Shown one piece after another: positions 17,103 to 30,718 of a stretch of DNA of 64,000 nt. The stretch is from contig NZ_QJTK01000002.1 in NCBI RefSeq assembly GCF_003217355.1, forward strand, positions 124,001-188,000, given 5' to 3'. The notes under the pieces are model-generated. The model saw nothing but the letters and a program-made list of their open reading frames with translations. It was not told the origin of the DNA and did no database searches. Source of the DNA: Rhodobacter viridis (GTDB taxonomy: Bacteria; Pseudomonadota; Alphaproteobacteria; Rhodobacterales; Rhodobacteraceae). Made by a program: the position numbers and the translations under genes. The number at the start of each line of letters is the position of its first letter. Position 1 is the first letter of the stretch.

Positions 17103-18962
17103 TCAGGCGATCACCAGGAAGTCCGCGTTCGTCATGGCCAGATGGTCGTCGAGCGTCGCGACAAGGACGCGCGTGGCGCCCCCCTGGCCATCCACATCAT
17201 ACCAGACCTTGCCGGTGTCGGTTTCGTAGATGATCCGGTCCGACGCATCGGCAGCAAGCCCCGTGGTGTTCGAGGTGAAGGCACTCGCCGCCAGCGTTCC
17301 CGTGCTCGCAATGCCGGTGAAGAACGAGCGGTCAAGGCGGATCGTGTCATCGACCACGACGAAATCGGTGATGACATCGGCATTGCCCGCCGTCGCCGCC
17401 GCGTTGAACAGGAATGCGTCCTGGCCAGCGCCACCGACCAGCCTGTCCACACCGATCCCGCCAATCAGGAGGTCATTGCCATTGCCACCGATGAGGCTGT
17501 CGGCCCCGGCATCTCCCCGCAGCGAGTCGGCACCGGCGCCACCATCCAGCGTGTCATTGCCCGCCGCGCCCTGAAGCGTGTCGTTGCCCGCGCCGGATTG
17601 CAAATTGTTGGCTACAGCGTTGCCGACGATCTTGTCTTTGCCGCCGCCGGTGATGCCGTTCTCGATCACGGCGCCGATGGCGATGGCAAGGTTGCCCACC
17701 AGGCCGAGCATGTCGGAGAAGGTGCCGGCAACGAGGCTGAGCGACTGAGCGACGTTGGAGAAGCTGTAATCGATGGTATCGCGCCCGCCCGAATCCCAGA
17801 TCGTGATCGCGACCGCCGACCCGGTGTAGGTCGACGAGCTGCCTGCGACCATACTGTCAAACAGGGTTTCCAGATACCCGCCCGCGTTGGAATTCTTGCC
17901 GTAGATCGTGTTCCCCGAAGAGCGGGTCGAGGCCCCGTACATCGACTGGATCGCGACGATATCGACCATCATCGCCGTCATGTCATGGGCGAAGGAAGCG
18001 CCGGTGGTCCAGTTTTGCTCCTGGTCGAAATAGGACATGATCGACAGCTGCCAGCTGTCATTTCCCCAATCGGCATCGGTCGGGAAGTCTGCGGTCCCAT
18101 TGTAATAGCTTTGATGGCCCAGACCCAGCGCATGGCCGATCTCGTGGATGTAGGTCTGGAAGCTGTAGCTGTCCATCGACTTGCCGTAATCGCTCAGCCA
18201 ATCCGTGCCGACGTTGACCGACGAACTGTTGATGGTGGTGCCCGTCGTGTCGGAACTTGTATAGGCACTGCCAGTCGCGTCGGGAAGGTCATCGAATTCG
18301 ATATCGGCCGCGCCCGTCGTTTCCTGGAAGGTCACATTGGCGACGGCCGACCAGGCCTGCAACGCCCAGCGCGCCAGCGTTTGCCCGGCGGTCGTGAGGT
18401 TGTGCAGATCGACGGTGATGACATTGCTGACCGAGGTGTCGAAACTGCGCGCCTGCTCGCCCCCCGCTTCCCAATAGCCGTTCACCAGATAATCGACCAG
18501 TTGGTTGATCGTGCCATCGGCCGGAACCGATGGCGTCGCAACCTCGATCGCGGTCATCTGATAGGAGCCGGTAAGCGAGTCACTGGCTTCGCTGGCCTCG
18601 ATATAGTAATAGCCCGAAGTCGAGACGGTATAGGTGATCTGGGAATCGAGCCAATTGTAATCGTCGTTCGTCGCCACGATCGTGCCGGACGGGTTGAAGA
18701 CCTGCAGCCAGGAATCCCCCAGCGTTATGCCGTTCACGTTGAACTGATAGCTGTGGCCCGCGGTCAGATAGATCCGCACGGCGTCGTAGTCGCCCGCATA
18801 GCCGATGACGCCGCTGAACGTGTCACCCACCGACATCGTATAGGTGCTCGAGGTGCCATGTCCTGCATCTGTTGTTTCGGTGATCACCTGATAAACAGGG
18901 GCATTCACCGCGTCCCTTGCAGGCTCGCTGATACGTGACGTCATCAGTTCATTCCTTTCCAT
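17103..18962 (-). CDS. Serralysin-like M10 zinc metalloprotease with RTX repeats
   Basis: This secreted 619-residue protease has an N-terminal pre-peptidase-like beta domain (about 35-141: DYDAVRIYLTAGHSYQF, LQVFNPSG, GYYYIEA), a metzincin catalytic domain with zinc motif HEIGHALGLGH (273-283) and Met-turn SIMSYF (307-312). RTX nonapeptides follow (about 439-515: SGAGNDTLQ, GGNGNDLLI), then a C-terminal region like type I secretion targeting sequences. No classical signal peptide is present, as expected for type I export. A second ATG at 18944 has its own GGAAAGGA and may be the true start. The small exported protein gene 17 bases upstream is probably co-transcribed. No type I exporter genes are nearby. 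Confidence 0.93.
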   Translation of the reverse strand: MERNELMTSRISEPARDAVNAPVYQVITETTDAGHGTSSTYTMSVGDTFSGVIGYAGDYDAVRIYLTAGHSYQFNVNGITLGDSWLQVFNPSGTIVATNDDYNWLDSQITYTVSTSGYYYIEASEASDSLTGSYQMTAIEVATPSVPADGTINQLVDYLVNGYWEAGGEQARSFDTSVSNVITVDLHNLTTAGQTLARWALQAWSAVANVTFQETTGAADIEFDDLPDATGSAYTSSDTTGTTINSSSVNVGTDWLSDYGKSMDSYSFQTYIHEIGHALGLGHQSYYNGTADFPTDADWGNDSWQLSIMSYFDQEQNWTTGASFAHDMTAMMVDIVAIQSMYGASTRSSGNTIYGKNSNAGGYLETLFDSMVAGSSSTYTGSAVAITIWDSGGRDTIDYSFSNVAQSLSLVAGTFSDMLGLVGNLAIAIGAVIENGITGGGKDKIVGNAVANNLQSGAGNDTLQGAAGNDTLDGGAGADSLRGDAGADSLIGGNGNDLLIGGIGVDRLVGGAGQDAFLFNAAATAGNADVITDFVVVDDTIRLDRSFFTGIASTGTLAASAFTSNTTGLAADASDRIIYETDTGKVWYDVDGQGGATRVLVATLDDHLAMTNADFLVIA

Positions 18963-18979
18963 AATTCTTCCGCCGCGCC

Positions 18980-19393
18980 TTATCTGGCGCCGGGGCTTTC
19001 GGCCCAGAGGGTTTCAAAAAACCAGGTAATCATCCGCTCATTCAAGTCGCGATCCATGACAGTCAAGACCCTGGTCTCGCCTCGTTGCCAGTCCTGGGCC
19101 GGCTGCCGCCACTCCAGATGGACGGCAAGCGCGTCCTTTTTGATCTCCTCGACGTTCAGCCGAACGGCGATCATCGTTTCGGGATGCATTTCCGCATCGA
19201 CCATCTGAACCGCATGATCGGGCCGTCCCGCCGCGATCACGTCCCGCATCAGCGCACAGACTTTCGCCACCTCTGCGGTTTGCGGCAGGCAGCTCAGGGT
19301 GAGACCAGGGTCATCACTGCCCTGGACGGGGGCAAGGCCTGCACCCATCATCACAAGAACCCTCCCGAATGCGATCAGAGGCATCACCACCAT
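18980..19393 (-). CDS. Small exported protein upstream of the protease, function unknown
   Basis: The 137-residue product begins MVVMPLIAFGRVLVMMGAGLAPVQG, a plausible signal peptide with cleavage near residue 25. The mature part is about 110 residues with two cysteines (SCLPQTAEVAKVC) that could form a disulfide. I do not recognise the family. It precedes the RTX protease by only 17 bases, where serralysin loci often carry an Inh/AprI inhibitor, but the sequence lacks the usual Inh features that I know. It may be a structurally different inhibitor or be unrelated. Confidence 0.6.
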   Translation of the reverse strand: MVVMPLIAFGRVLVMMGAGLAPVQGSDDPGLTLSCLPQTAEVAKVCALMRDVIAAGRPDHAVQMVDAEMHPETMIAVRLNVEEIKKDALAVHLEWRQPAQDWQRGETRVLTVMDRDLNERMITWFFETLWAESPGAR

Positions 19394-19437
19394 GTCCCCA
19401 GACTACCGCCGGGACCACCGGCTGTCCATCAGGTTGC

Positions 19438-19474
19438 CCGAAGGCGCTTCTGCGCGCGGCAAACGCGCCTTCGG
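19438..19474. repeat. Inverted repeat just downstream of mtgA
   Basis: CCGAAGGCGC (19438-19447) and GCGCCTTCGG (19465-19474) form a perfect ten-base-pair hairpin three bases after the mtgA stop, at the end of the gltD-gltB-mtgA run. There is no T tract on the minus strand after it. It could act as an mRNA 3'-end stabiliser or a Rho-assisted terminator. Confidence 0.45.
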
Positions 19475-19476
19475 CC

Positions 19477-20241
19477 TCAGCGCGAGAAACAATCGGCGCG
19501 GCCGTCGACCTTTATCGTCTCGGCACCATCCGCGATCTGATTGGCTCGGCGTGACACATAGCGCGAGGGCCGGGCGGCATTGCGGTCCTTGGGATCGGGC
19601 AGCACCGCGGCCAGAAGCGCCGCCTGCCGCGGCGAGAGTTTCGCCGGGGTGGTGCGGAAATAATGGAAGGCTGCCGCATTGACGCCAAAGACGCCCTCGC
19701 CGAATTCCGCGACGTTGAGATAGACCTCAAGGATGCGCCGCTTCGTCCAGACCGCCTCGACCGCCGGGGTCAGAAGCGCCTCGAGCGCCTTGCGCACCCA
19801 GCTGCGGCCCTGCCACAGGAAGACGTTCTTCGTCACCTGCTGCGACAGCGTCGAGGCCCCGCGATTGGCGCCCTTGTCGATCGCCTGCCGGATCGCCCCC
19901 ATGTCGAAGCCCCAATGGGTGCAGAAATTCGCATCCTCGGCCGCGACGACAGACCGGGCCATCACCGGCGCGATATCCTCGAAATCGGTCCATTCCTGAT
20001 CGAGCTTGCCCAGCCGCTGCTTCTCGCTCCACATCGTCAGGGTCGTCGGCGGATCGACGACATCATAAAGCACGATCAGCGCCAGATAGGCCGCCAGAAT
20101 CCCCAGCCCGATCCGCGCCGCCCAGGCCCCGGCAAGGCGCAGCGGCGCGCGCACAACGCTCCCGAGCGAGGCGGCCCGCCCCGGGGGAATCGTCGCTTTG
20201 ATCGGGGTTTTCTTGCGCGGCGCCATTGCGCCATCTGTCAT
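19477..20241 (-). CDS. mtgA: Monofunctional biosynthetic peptidoglycan transglycosylase
   Basis: MtgA polymerises lipid II into glycan strands at the inner membrane. The family GT51 motifs are clear: catalytic Glu in VVAAEDANFCTHWGFD, GASTLSQQVTKN, and KRRILEVYLNVAEFG. One membrane helix lies near the N-terminus (AARIGLGILAAYLALIVLYDVV) and there is no transpeptidase domain. The frame is open to 20328, overlapping the gltB stop, but the ATG at 20241 (MTDGAMAPRKK) gives the usual length of about 254 residues. Another ATG is at 20226. No strong ribosome site was seen for either. Confidence 0.93.
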   Translation of the reverse strand: MTDGAMAPRKKTPIKATIPPGRAASLGSVVRAPLRLAGAWAARIGLGILAAYLALIVLYDVVDPPTTLTMWSEKQRLGKLDQEWTDFEDIAPVMARSVVAAEDANFCTHWGFDMGAIRQAIDKGANRGASTLSQQVTKNVFLWQGRSWVRKALEALLTPAVEAVWTKRRILEVYLNVAEFGEGVFGVNAAAFHYFRTTPAKLSPRQAALLAAVLPDPKDRNAARPSRYVSRRANQIADGAETIKVDGRADCFSR

Positions 20242-20324
20242 GCCGGGGGCAGCCCGGTCAAGCCGCGGCGGAACGCGAAGGGGCGGGGTCACCCGACCCC
20301 GCCCCCCGTTGATCTCGCGCCCGA

Positions 20325-24859
<4,535 letters not shown>

Positions 24860-24863
<4 letters not shown>

Positions 24864-25597
24864 CTCAAGGCCTCCTTCGAGGGATGGTCAAGCGACAGAT
24901 CGGTCATCATCATGTCGCAGTCATATTGCGGCTTGGCGGCGGCGAAATCGTCGTCACCGGGAAAGGCGAAGGTCACCGGCGCTTCGAAGCTTGTGGCCTT
25001 GTCGCCGTAGGAATTCTCGTAGCTTTCGGTATCGGCAAAGAAGACGCGCATCTGGCGGCTGATGAACTGCTGCCCCTTGCGGGTGGCAACCGTGTTGCCC
25101 GCCTCGTCCTCGATCGTCATTTCGAAGCTGCAGCGTTCGAGCGGAACCCCGTCGATCACCGTGCCTTCGCCGCCAAGCTGGTCATAGCCCTTGAAGCGCT
25201 GCACGATGCCCGAGCTGCTGCGGGTGACGAAGTCGTAATCGTCCCGGCCCTGAGCCAGAAGCGTGCTGAACGAGGCATTGTCCTTCGACCCGGCCACATC
25301 CAGCTTTTCGACCTCGCCGTCCTTCAGGCTGACCGATTCCACCCAGCGGGTTTCGGCATCGGTATGGCTGACGAAGAACTCGCCCTCGCCATCGGCGAAG
25401 GACACCCATTGATCACCCGGAGCATCCCCCGCGCAGGTGTAGTAATTGGCCACCTGACAGGAATGCAGCTGCACCGTGGTGTTCAGCGTGCAGCCGGGCG
25501 GCGGGGTGAATTTGGGCTCCGCAGCCGCGGGAAGGGCGGTGAAAAGCCCCCCGATCGCGGCCAGAATGCCCCCAAGACCTGCCCAATGCCGAAGCAT
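24860..25597 (-). CDS. Secreted protein between gltD and gltB, function unknown
   Basis: The 245-residue product has a clear signal peptide (LGGILAAIGGLFTALPAAAEP) with cleavage near residue 26. The mature part is rich in aspartate and aromatic residues and has five cysteines (C36, C47, C55, C156, C227), suggesting disulfides in the periplasm. The start follows AAAGGG by nine bases, and the longer frame to 26104 is antisense-type noise over gltD. It shares an ATGA junction with gltB and lies 26 bases after gltD, so it is co-transcribed with glutamate synthase. I cannot name a family or a reason for this link. Confidence 0.82.
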
Positions 25598-25623
25598 GGC
25601 TCTGCCCTTTCGCGGATTGCGGA

Positions 25624-27057
25624 TCACTCGGCGGCGACGCGACCGGCGCCGTCGAGGTATTTCACGATCTCGGCCCCGGCCTCGCGGCCATCGCGGATCG
25701 CCCAGACGACGAGCGAGGCCCCACGCACGATGTCGCCCACGGCATAGACGCCGGGAAGGCTGGTGACATGGGTGCCGAAGCTGGCCTTGACGGTGCCCCA
25801 GCGCGTGGTTTCCAGCGCCGAGACATTCCACATCGCGGGCAGGTCTTCGGGCTCGAAGCCAAGCGCGGTGATCACCAGATCGGCCGGTTCCTCGTAGATG
25901 CCGCCCTCGATCGGCTCGGGGCTTTGACGGCCCGAGGCATCCGGGGCGCCCAGACGCATGCGCTGCACGGTGACGCTGTCGACCGGATTGCCCGAGAACG
26001 CCTTCGGCGCCGAAAGCCAGACGAATTCCGCGCCTTCTTCCTCGGCGTTGGTCACTTCGCGCTGGCTGCCCGGCATGTTGGCCCGGTCGCGGCGATAGAG
26101 GCATTTGACCGAGGTCGCGCCCTGCCGAATGGCCGTGCGGACGCAGTCCATCGCGGTGTCGCCGCCGCCGATCACCAGCACGCGCTTGCCCGTGGCGTTC
26201 AGCGTGCCATCGTCAAATTCGGCCACGTCATCGCCGAAGCTCTTCTTGTTCGAGGCGGTCAGATAGTCGATCGCGCGGACGATGCCCTTGGCGTCGGCGC
26301 CCGGATCGGTCAGGGCGCGGGTCTTGTAGACGCCGGTCGCGATCAGCACCGCATCATGCTTGCCGCGGATCGCGTCAAAGGAAATGTCGGTACCGACATT
26401 GCAGTTCAGCACGAAATCGACGCCGCCCTGTTCCAGCTGTTGCACGCGGCTCATCACCACCTCCTTTTCCAGCTTGAAGCCGGGGATGCCATAGGTCAGC
26501 AGCCCGCCCGCGCGGTCGTTGCGATCATAGACGGTGACCTGCACCCCCGCCCGGCGCAGCACGTCGGCCGCGGCAAGGCCTCCCGGACCGGCGCCGATGA
26601 TGCCGACCGATTCCGGCCGCTCGATGGCCGGGGCAATCGCCTTGACCCAGCCGCGTTCCCAAGCGGTGTCGGTGATGTATTTCTCGATCGCGCCGATGGT
26701 GACGGTGCCGTGGCCCGAGTTCTCGATGACGCAGTTGCCTTCGCACAGGCGGTCCTGCGGGCAGATACGGCCGCAGATTTCCGGGAAGGAGTTCGTCGAC
26801 TGGCTGACCTGATAGGCCTCTTCCAGACGGCCCTCGGCGGTCAGCCGCAGCCAATCGGGGATGTTGTTGTTCAGCGGGCAATGGCTGTGGCAGTAGGGCA
26901 CGCCGCATTGGCTGCACCGGCTGGCCTGCTCGGCCGCTTTCGCATCGGCGAATTCGGCGTAGATCTCGTCGAAGTCATGGGTGCGCGCGGTGGCATCGCG
27001 TTTTTCCGGCGTCTCTTTCGCCGTCGTGACGAATTTGAGCATGCGTTGCTGAGCCAT
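25624..27057 (-). CDS. gltD: Glutamate synthase (NADPH), small subunit
   Basis: GltD takes electrons from NADPH via FAD and passes them through two 4Fe-4S clusters to GltB. The 477-residue protein has cluster cysteines 48, 51, 56 and 60 in CSQCGVPYCHSHCPLNNN, the FAD motif GAGPGG (155-160), and an NADPH motif VIGGGDTAMDC. The ATG at 27057 has GGGAGG seven bases upstream and gives the usual N-terminus MAQQRMLKFV. A longer frame to 27129 lacks a site. The AT-rich stretch 27058-27180 upstream probably holds the operon promoter. Confidence 0.97.
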   Translation of the reverse strand: MAQQRMLKFVTTAKETPEKRDATARTHDFDEIYAEFADAKAAEQASRCSQCGVPYCHSHCPLNNNIPDWLRLTAEGRLEEAYQVSQSTNSFPEICGRICPQDRLCEGNCVIENSGHGTVTIGAIEKYITDTAWERGWVKAIAPAIERPESVGIIGAGPGGLAAADVLRRAGVQVTVYDRNDRAGGLLTYGIPGFKLEKEVVMSRVQQLEQGGVDFVLNCNVGTDISFDAIRGKHDAVLIATGVYKTRALTDPGADAKGIVRAIDYLTASNKKSFGDDVAEFDDGTLNATGKRVLVIGGGDTAMDCVRTAIRQGATSVKCLYRRDRANMPGSQREVTNAEEEGAEFVWLSAPKAFSGNPVDSVTVQRMRLGAPDASGRQSPEPIEGGIYEEPADLVITALGFEPEDLPAMWNVSALETTRWGTVKASFGTHVTSLPGVYAVGDIVRGASLVVWAIRDGREAGAEIVKYLDGAGRVAAE

Positions 27058-27274
27058 GGCTGCGCCTCCCACTGGGGTCAATTCGGGAGGTCTTGTTACA
27101 CCCGGTCCAATCAAAATAAAAGTCAGCAATTATGACCTTAAATGGGGATTTATCGTCGCAATGCCCCACAGGGAGAGGTTTGGGGTGAAATAATAGGGCA
27201 GCTCAACTTACCTATCGTGAAAAACCGATAACGATCTTGTGCGGAAAGGGGGTGATTCGGTTCTTTTGGAATGC

Positions 27275-28069
27275 TCAGACCAGAGCGCCCGCGGCGCCCA
27301 GCGCCAGCAGCACCCCGCCAAAGATGATGCGGTAGATCGCGAAGTAGGTGAAGCGATGCGACTGGATATAGGTCAGCAGCCATTTCACCGCGACAAAGGC
27401 GGTCACGGTCGAAACAGCAAAGCCGATACCCAGCGCCGTCCAGTCCTCGGCCGGGGCACCCCCCTTGAGCTGCTTGAGCAACTCGTAGCCGGTGGCGGCA
27501 TACATCGTCGGAATGCCGACGAGAAAGGCGAATTCGGTGGCGGCGGCGCGGTTCGTCGCGCCCATCAGCATGGCGACAAAGATCGTCGCGCCCGAGCGCG
27601 AGGTGCCCGGAAACACCCCGGCGATGATCTGCGCGAGGCCGACCGCAATCGCCACGCGCAGGGTGATGAAGTCATTGTCCGGTTTCTTGCCCGCCAGCCA
27701 CTCGGCCGCGATCATCCAGAAACCGCCCAGCACCAGCGCCCAGGCGATCGGCATCACGGTTTCGGGCAACTCGACGCCAAGCTTCTTCACCACCAGCCCC
27801 AGAACGGCGGTGATGACGAAGGCCAGCATCAGCTTGATCAGGTAATCGCGGTTTTCCGCCTCACCAAGGCCAAGAAAGATCCCGGTGACGCGGCGCCAGT
27901 AGATCAGCGTCACGGCCAGGATCGCTCCGGCCTGAATCGCGATGTTGTAAGTCTCCGACCTTGCGCCCAGCCATTGCTCGGCCAGCAGCAGATGCCCGGT
28001 GGAGGAGATCGGCAGGAACTCCGTGATCCCTTCGATCACCCCCAGAACGACATCGGCCAGATAGGACAA
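27275..28069 (-). CDS. uppP: Undecaprenyl-diphosphatase
   Basis: This integral membrane phosphatase (BacA) recycles undecaprenyl pyrophosphate, the lipid carrier used for peptidoglycan and many polysaccharides. It has 264 residues with several helices. Both family motifs are present: VIEGITEFLPISSTGHLLLA (residues 11-30) and FPGTSRSGATI around residue 175. It begins two bases after the stop of the NDUFA9-like gene, so they form one unit. Resistance to bacitracin is a known side effect of the family. Confidence 0.97.
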   Translation of the reverse strand: MSYLADVVLGVIEGITEFLPISSTGHLLLAEQWLGARSETYNIAIQAGAILAVTLIYWRRVTGIFLGLGEAENRDYLIKLMLAFVITAVLGLVVKKLGVELPETVMPIAWALVLGGFWMIAAEWLAGKKPDNDFITLRVAIAVGLAQIIAGVFPGTSRSGATIFVAMLMGATNRAAATEFAFLVGIPTMYAATGYELLKQLKGGAPAEDWTALGIGFAVSTVTAFVAVKWLLTYIQSHRFTYFAIYRIIFGGVLLALGAAGALV

Positions 28070-28071
28070 GA

Positions 28072-29055
28072 TTACACCTTCCTGAGGTTCTTCGCAGACG
28101 CCTGAATCGCCTCATACTGCCCATGCGGGCGGAAGCGCCAGAGGTAATCGGGCAGAACCGCCGCCATCGGCGTCGGCGTGATGCCAAGATCGGCGAAAGT
28201 CTTAGCCGTCTTGCCCACCACATTGTGACGGCCAAGGTTCTTCAGCTGATCGGTGGTCAGGATGCGGTTGGTCAGCAGACCGCCGGTCAGCCATTGCACG
28301 GTGTCCCCGATCGCCGCGGTGGTGCGGGCTACGACCTGCGGCAGGCCGACGACGAAATTCTTCCGGCCGATCACCTTCAGCATCAGCTTCATGATGTCTT
28401 CGAAGGTTTCGACATCGGGGCCGCCCAGTTCATAGACGCCCTCGGCCTCGCCGAGGATCCCGTGCACCGCGGCGGCGGCAACGTCATCGACATAGACCGG
28501 CTGGAATTTCGTCAGCGGCGCGGTGATCGGCAAGAGCGGACCGAACTTCGCCATCGCGGCGAAGCGGTTGAAGAAGCCGTCCTCGGGCCCGAAGATCACC
28601 GAAGGACGCAGGATCACCGCCTTCGGGAAGGCTTTCAGCACCGCCAGCTCGCCCCAGCCCTTGGTGCGGGAATAGGCGCTGTCCGATTCGTTGTCGGCGC
28701 CGATCGCCGAGATATGCACGAGACGCTTGACCCCTTGTTCGGCCGCGATGCGGGCGATGCGCCCGGCGCCATCGGCCTGCACGTCCATGAAAGTGTTGCG
28801 GCCTTCGTTCACCAGAATGCCGACGCAGTTCACCACCGCATCCGCGCCCTGCATCGCCGCGCGCACCGAGGCATCGTCGCGGATGTTGCAGAAGAAGGGT
28901 TCGACCTGCCCCACGGCACCGTAGGGTTTGACGAAAAGCGCCTCGTTCGGGCGGCGCACGGCGACGCGGACGCGCCAGCCTTCTTTCGCCATGCGTCGGG
29001 CAATGTAACGCCCGACGAATCCCGAACCGCCATAGATGGTGACAAGCTTCGACAT
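28072..29055 (-). CDS. NAD(P)-binding protein of the NDUFA9 / complex I-associated family
   Basis: The 327-residue atypical short-chain dehydrogenase begins [22 protein letters not shown] with the Rossmann motif [18 protein letters not shown] carries a Tyr-x3-Lys pair. In alphaproteobacteria and mitochondria, close relatives are accessory subunits of respiratory complex I and bind NADPH without clear catalysis. The ATG at 29055 is preceded by AGGACGGAAG; the alternative 29070 has no such site. It pairs with uppP, two bases downstream. A free epimerase or dehydratase role is the alternative. Confidence 0.85.
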   Translation of the reverse strand: MSKLVTIYGGSGFVGRYIARRMAKEGWRVRVAVRRPNEALFVKPYGAVGQVEPFFCNIRDDASVRAAMQGADAVVNCVGILVNEGRNTFMDVQADGAGRIARIAAEQGVKRLVHISAIGADNESDSAYSRTKGWGELAVLKAFPKAVILRPSVIFGPEDGFFNRFAAMAKFGPLLPITAPLTKFQPVYVDDVAAAAVHGILGEAEGVYELGGPDVETFEDIMKLMLKVIGRKNFVVGLPQVVARTTAAIGDTVQWLTGGLLTNRILTTDQLKNLGRHNVVGKTAKTFADLGITPTPMAAVLPDYLWRFRPHGQYEAIQASAKNLRKV

Positions 29056-29180
29056 CGCTTCCGTCCTCATTGCATACCGTTGTGCACTGATTTAGCCGCA
29101 AGGCCCCGGTCAAACAAGCCCCGCGTGGCAGGAGGGTAGAGCATCTGACATGTCGGTCAAATTTTTCTTGCGACGCCCTG

Positions 29181-29209
29181 TTGACACTCCCGAACTGCCC
29201 GGCTAAACC
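29181..29209 (+). promoter_or_regulatory. Sigma-70 promoter of tRNA-Leu
   Basis: TTGACA at 29181-29186 and TAAACC at 29204-29209 are separated by 17 bases, and the mature tRNA begins 16 bases after the -10. The -35 is a perfect consensus. This is the most convincing promoter in the window. Confidence 0.8.
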
Positions 29210-29224
29210 CCGCCTCACGACATC

Positions 29225-29309
29225 GCCCAGATGGCGGAATTGGTAGACGCGCTGGTTTCAGGTACCAGTGCCGCAAGGCGTGGAGGTTCGAGTCCTCTTC
29301 TGGGCACCA
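29225..29309 (+). tRNA. tRNA-Leu (anticodon CAG)
   Basis: The acceptor stem GCCCAGA pairs with TCTGGGC, followed by A and an encoded CCA. The anticodon loop TTCAGGT is closed by CTGGT/ACCAG. A long variable arm (TGCCGCAAGGCGT) marks it as a class II tRNA, and TTCGAGT gives the T loop. The promoter and terminator flank it closely, so it is a single-gene transcript. Confidence 0.97.
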
Positions 29310-29315
29310 ATACTC

Positions 29316-29351
29316 AAAAGGCCCCGCGGTCATCAGACTGCGGGGCCTTTT
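29316..29351 (+). terminator. Intrinsic terminator after tRNA-Leu
   Basis: AAAAGGCCCCGC (29316-29327) pairs perfectly with GCGGGGCCTTTT (29340-29351) around a 12-base loop, followed by GGTTTT. It lies six bases after the CCA end. A twelve-base-pair stem with the A/T run built into its arms is also a good terminator in the reverse direction. Confidence 0.93.
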
Positions 29352-29472
29352 GGTTTTCGCACCCGGGACGAAAAACGCGGCTGGCACTGCCGCGCCAAGA
29401 TGTTAGCTTGCCCGCGGTCGCCCAAGGGTGGCGCACGACTGGCGAAGCAGCCCCGAGGAGGAAAAGCCAAGC

Positions 29473-30711
29473 ATGCATCCGGCGTCGATGGAAAATATGA
29501 AGCGCTGCGTCGACTGGTATCTGCCCGAGGGCGATCTGCATGTGATCGATCTGGGCGCCTCCGACGTGAACGGCTCCTATCGGCAGCTGATGCCCGCGCG
29601 CGTCCGTTACACCGGGTTCGATCTTGCCCCCGGACCGGGTGTCGATGTCGTGCTGGATGACCCCTATAGCCTGCCGCTGCCCGATGCCTCGGTCGATCTG
29701 GTGCTGTCGGGCCAGATGATCGAGCATTGCGCGCATTTCTGGCGCGTCTTCACCGCGATCAGCCGGGTGCTGAAACCGGGTGGGCTGGCCTTCATCAATG
29801 CGCCTTCGGCCGGGCCGATCCATCGCTATCCGGTTGATTGCTATCGCTTCTACCCGGACGCCTATCAGGCGCTGGCCGATTGGGCGGGGCTGCGGCTGGT
29901 GCATTGCTGGCGCGACGAGCGCGGCCCCTGGTGCGATCTGCTCGGCGTGTTCCAGAAGGGCGGCGATCTGCAGCCGCTGACCGCGCCGCCGAAGCTTGCC
30001 GCCTCGATCCTGCGCGAAGTGGTCCATCCCGAACCGGCCGCCGAAATCACGAAGGGCGCCCGCCCCTATCTCGAGGTCCTGGCCGACCTGCATGAGCTGG
30101 TCAAACCCGGGCTTTACGCCGAGATCGGCGTGCGGCGCGGCAACAGCCTCCGGCTGGCCCGCTGCGAGGCGGTGGCCGTCGACCCCGAGCCGGCGCTGAG
30201 CGAAGCGCTGCCCGACCGGGTGACGTTGCATGACTGCGCCAGCGACGATTTCTTCTTCTTCCACGGCGCCGAAGCCTATCCGCGGCCGCCCGATCTGGCC
30301 TTCATCGATGGCATGCACCTGCTGGAATTCGCGCTGCGCGATTTCATGAACGTGGAACGGCTGATGCGGCGCAAGGGCGTGATCGTGATCGACGACGTGC
30401 TGCCCAACCATCCGGTGCAGGCCGAGCGCGATCGGCAATCCCGGGTCTGGTGCGGTGATGTCTGGCGGATCGTTCCGCTGCTGCGCAAGCATCGCCCCGA
30501 TCTGAAGCTGACACTCTTCGACACCGCGCCGACCGGGCTTCTGGTGATCACCCGGCTTGCGCCCGCCAACAAGGTGCTCTGGAACGGCTACAACCGGATC
30601 TTGCGCGATCTCGCTGCGGAGGATGCGACGCTGCCACCCGAGGTGCTTGACCGCTCCGAAGCGCTGGAACCGACGCGCGCGGCGCTGGCTGCCGCGATTT
30701 CGCAGGAGTGA
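29473..30711 (+). CDS. Two-domain class I methyltransferase-like protein
   Basis: The 412-residue protein joins two Rossmann methyltransferase folds. The first (residues 1-170) has VIDLGASDVNGSY as SAM motif I, LPLPDASVDLVLSGQMIEH and the LKPGG of Methyltransf_11. The second (about 200-390) has LYAEIGVRRGNSL, DLAFIDGMH and VIVIDDVLP, typical of Methyltransf_24. The ATG at 29473 follows GAGGAGGAAA; the frame extends to 29428 without a site. The next gene starts seven bases downstream and also ends in a domain of this broad fold. By inference the two modify a glycan. Confidence 0.85.
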   Translation: MHPASMENMKRCVDWYLPEGDLHVIDLGASDVNGSYRQLMPARVRYTGFDLAPGPGVDVVLDDPYSLPLPDASVDLVLSGQMIEHCAHFWRVFTAISRVLKPGGLAFINAPSAGPIHRYPVDCYRFYPDAYQALADWAGLRLVHCWRDERGPWCDLLGVFQKGGDLQPLTAPPKLAASILREVVHPEPAAEITKGARPYLEVLADLHELVKPGLYAEIGVRRGNSLRLARCEAVAVDPEPALSEALPDRVTLHDCASDDFFFFHGAEAYPRPPDLAFIDGMHLLEFALRDFMNVERLMRRKGVIVIDDVLPNHPVQAERDRQSRVWCGDVWRIVPLLRKHRPDLKLTLFDTAPTGLLVITRLAPANKVLWNGYNRILRDLAAEDATLPPEVLDRSEALEPTRAALAAAISQE

Positions 30712-30718
30712 GGCCGCG

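Noticed and set aside
17415-17650. Short regular repeats that look like a CRISPR-like array
   Set aside because: They are RTX nonapeptide codons in the protease (GGxGxDxLx), with no spacers and no cas genes nearby.
16041-18938. A 965-codon plus-strand frame across the SGNH and protease genes
   Set aside because: It spans two unrelated genes and a terminator on the other strand, and its sequence is low-complexity Arg/His/Asp.
19085-19540. Plus-strand frame opposite the protease companion
   Set aside because: The minus-strand protein has a signal peptide and sits at operon distance from the protease; the plus frame has neither.
28123-29139. Plus-strand 338-codon frame opposite the NDUFA9-like gene
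   Set aside because: It is an antisense shadow; the minus-strand product has a full Rossmann fold and operon position.
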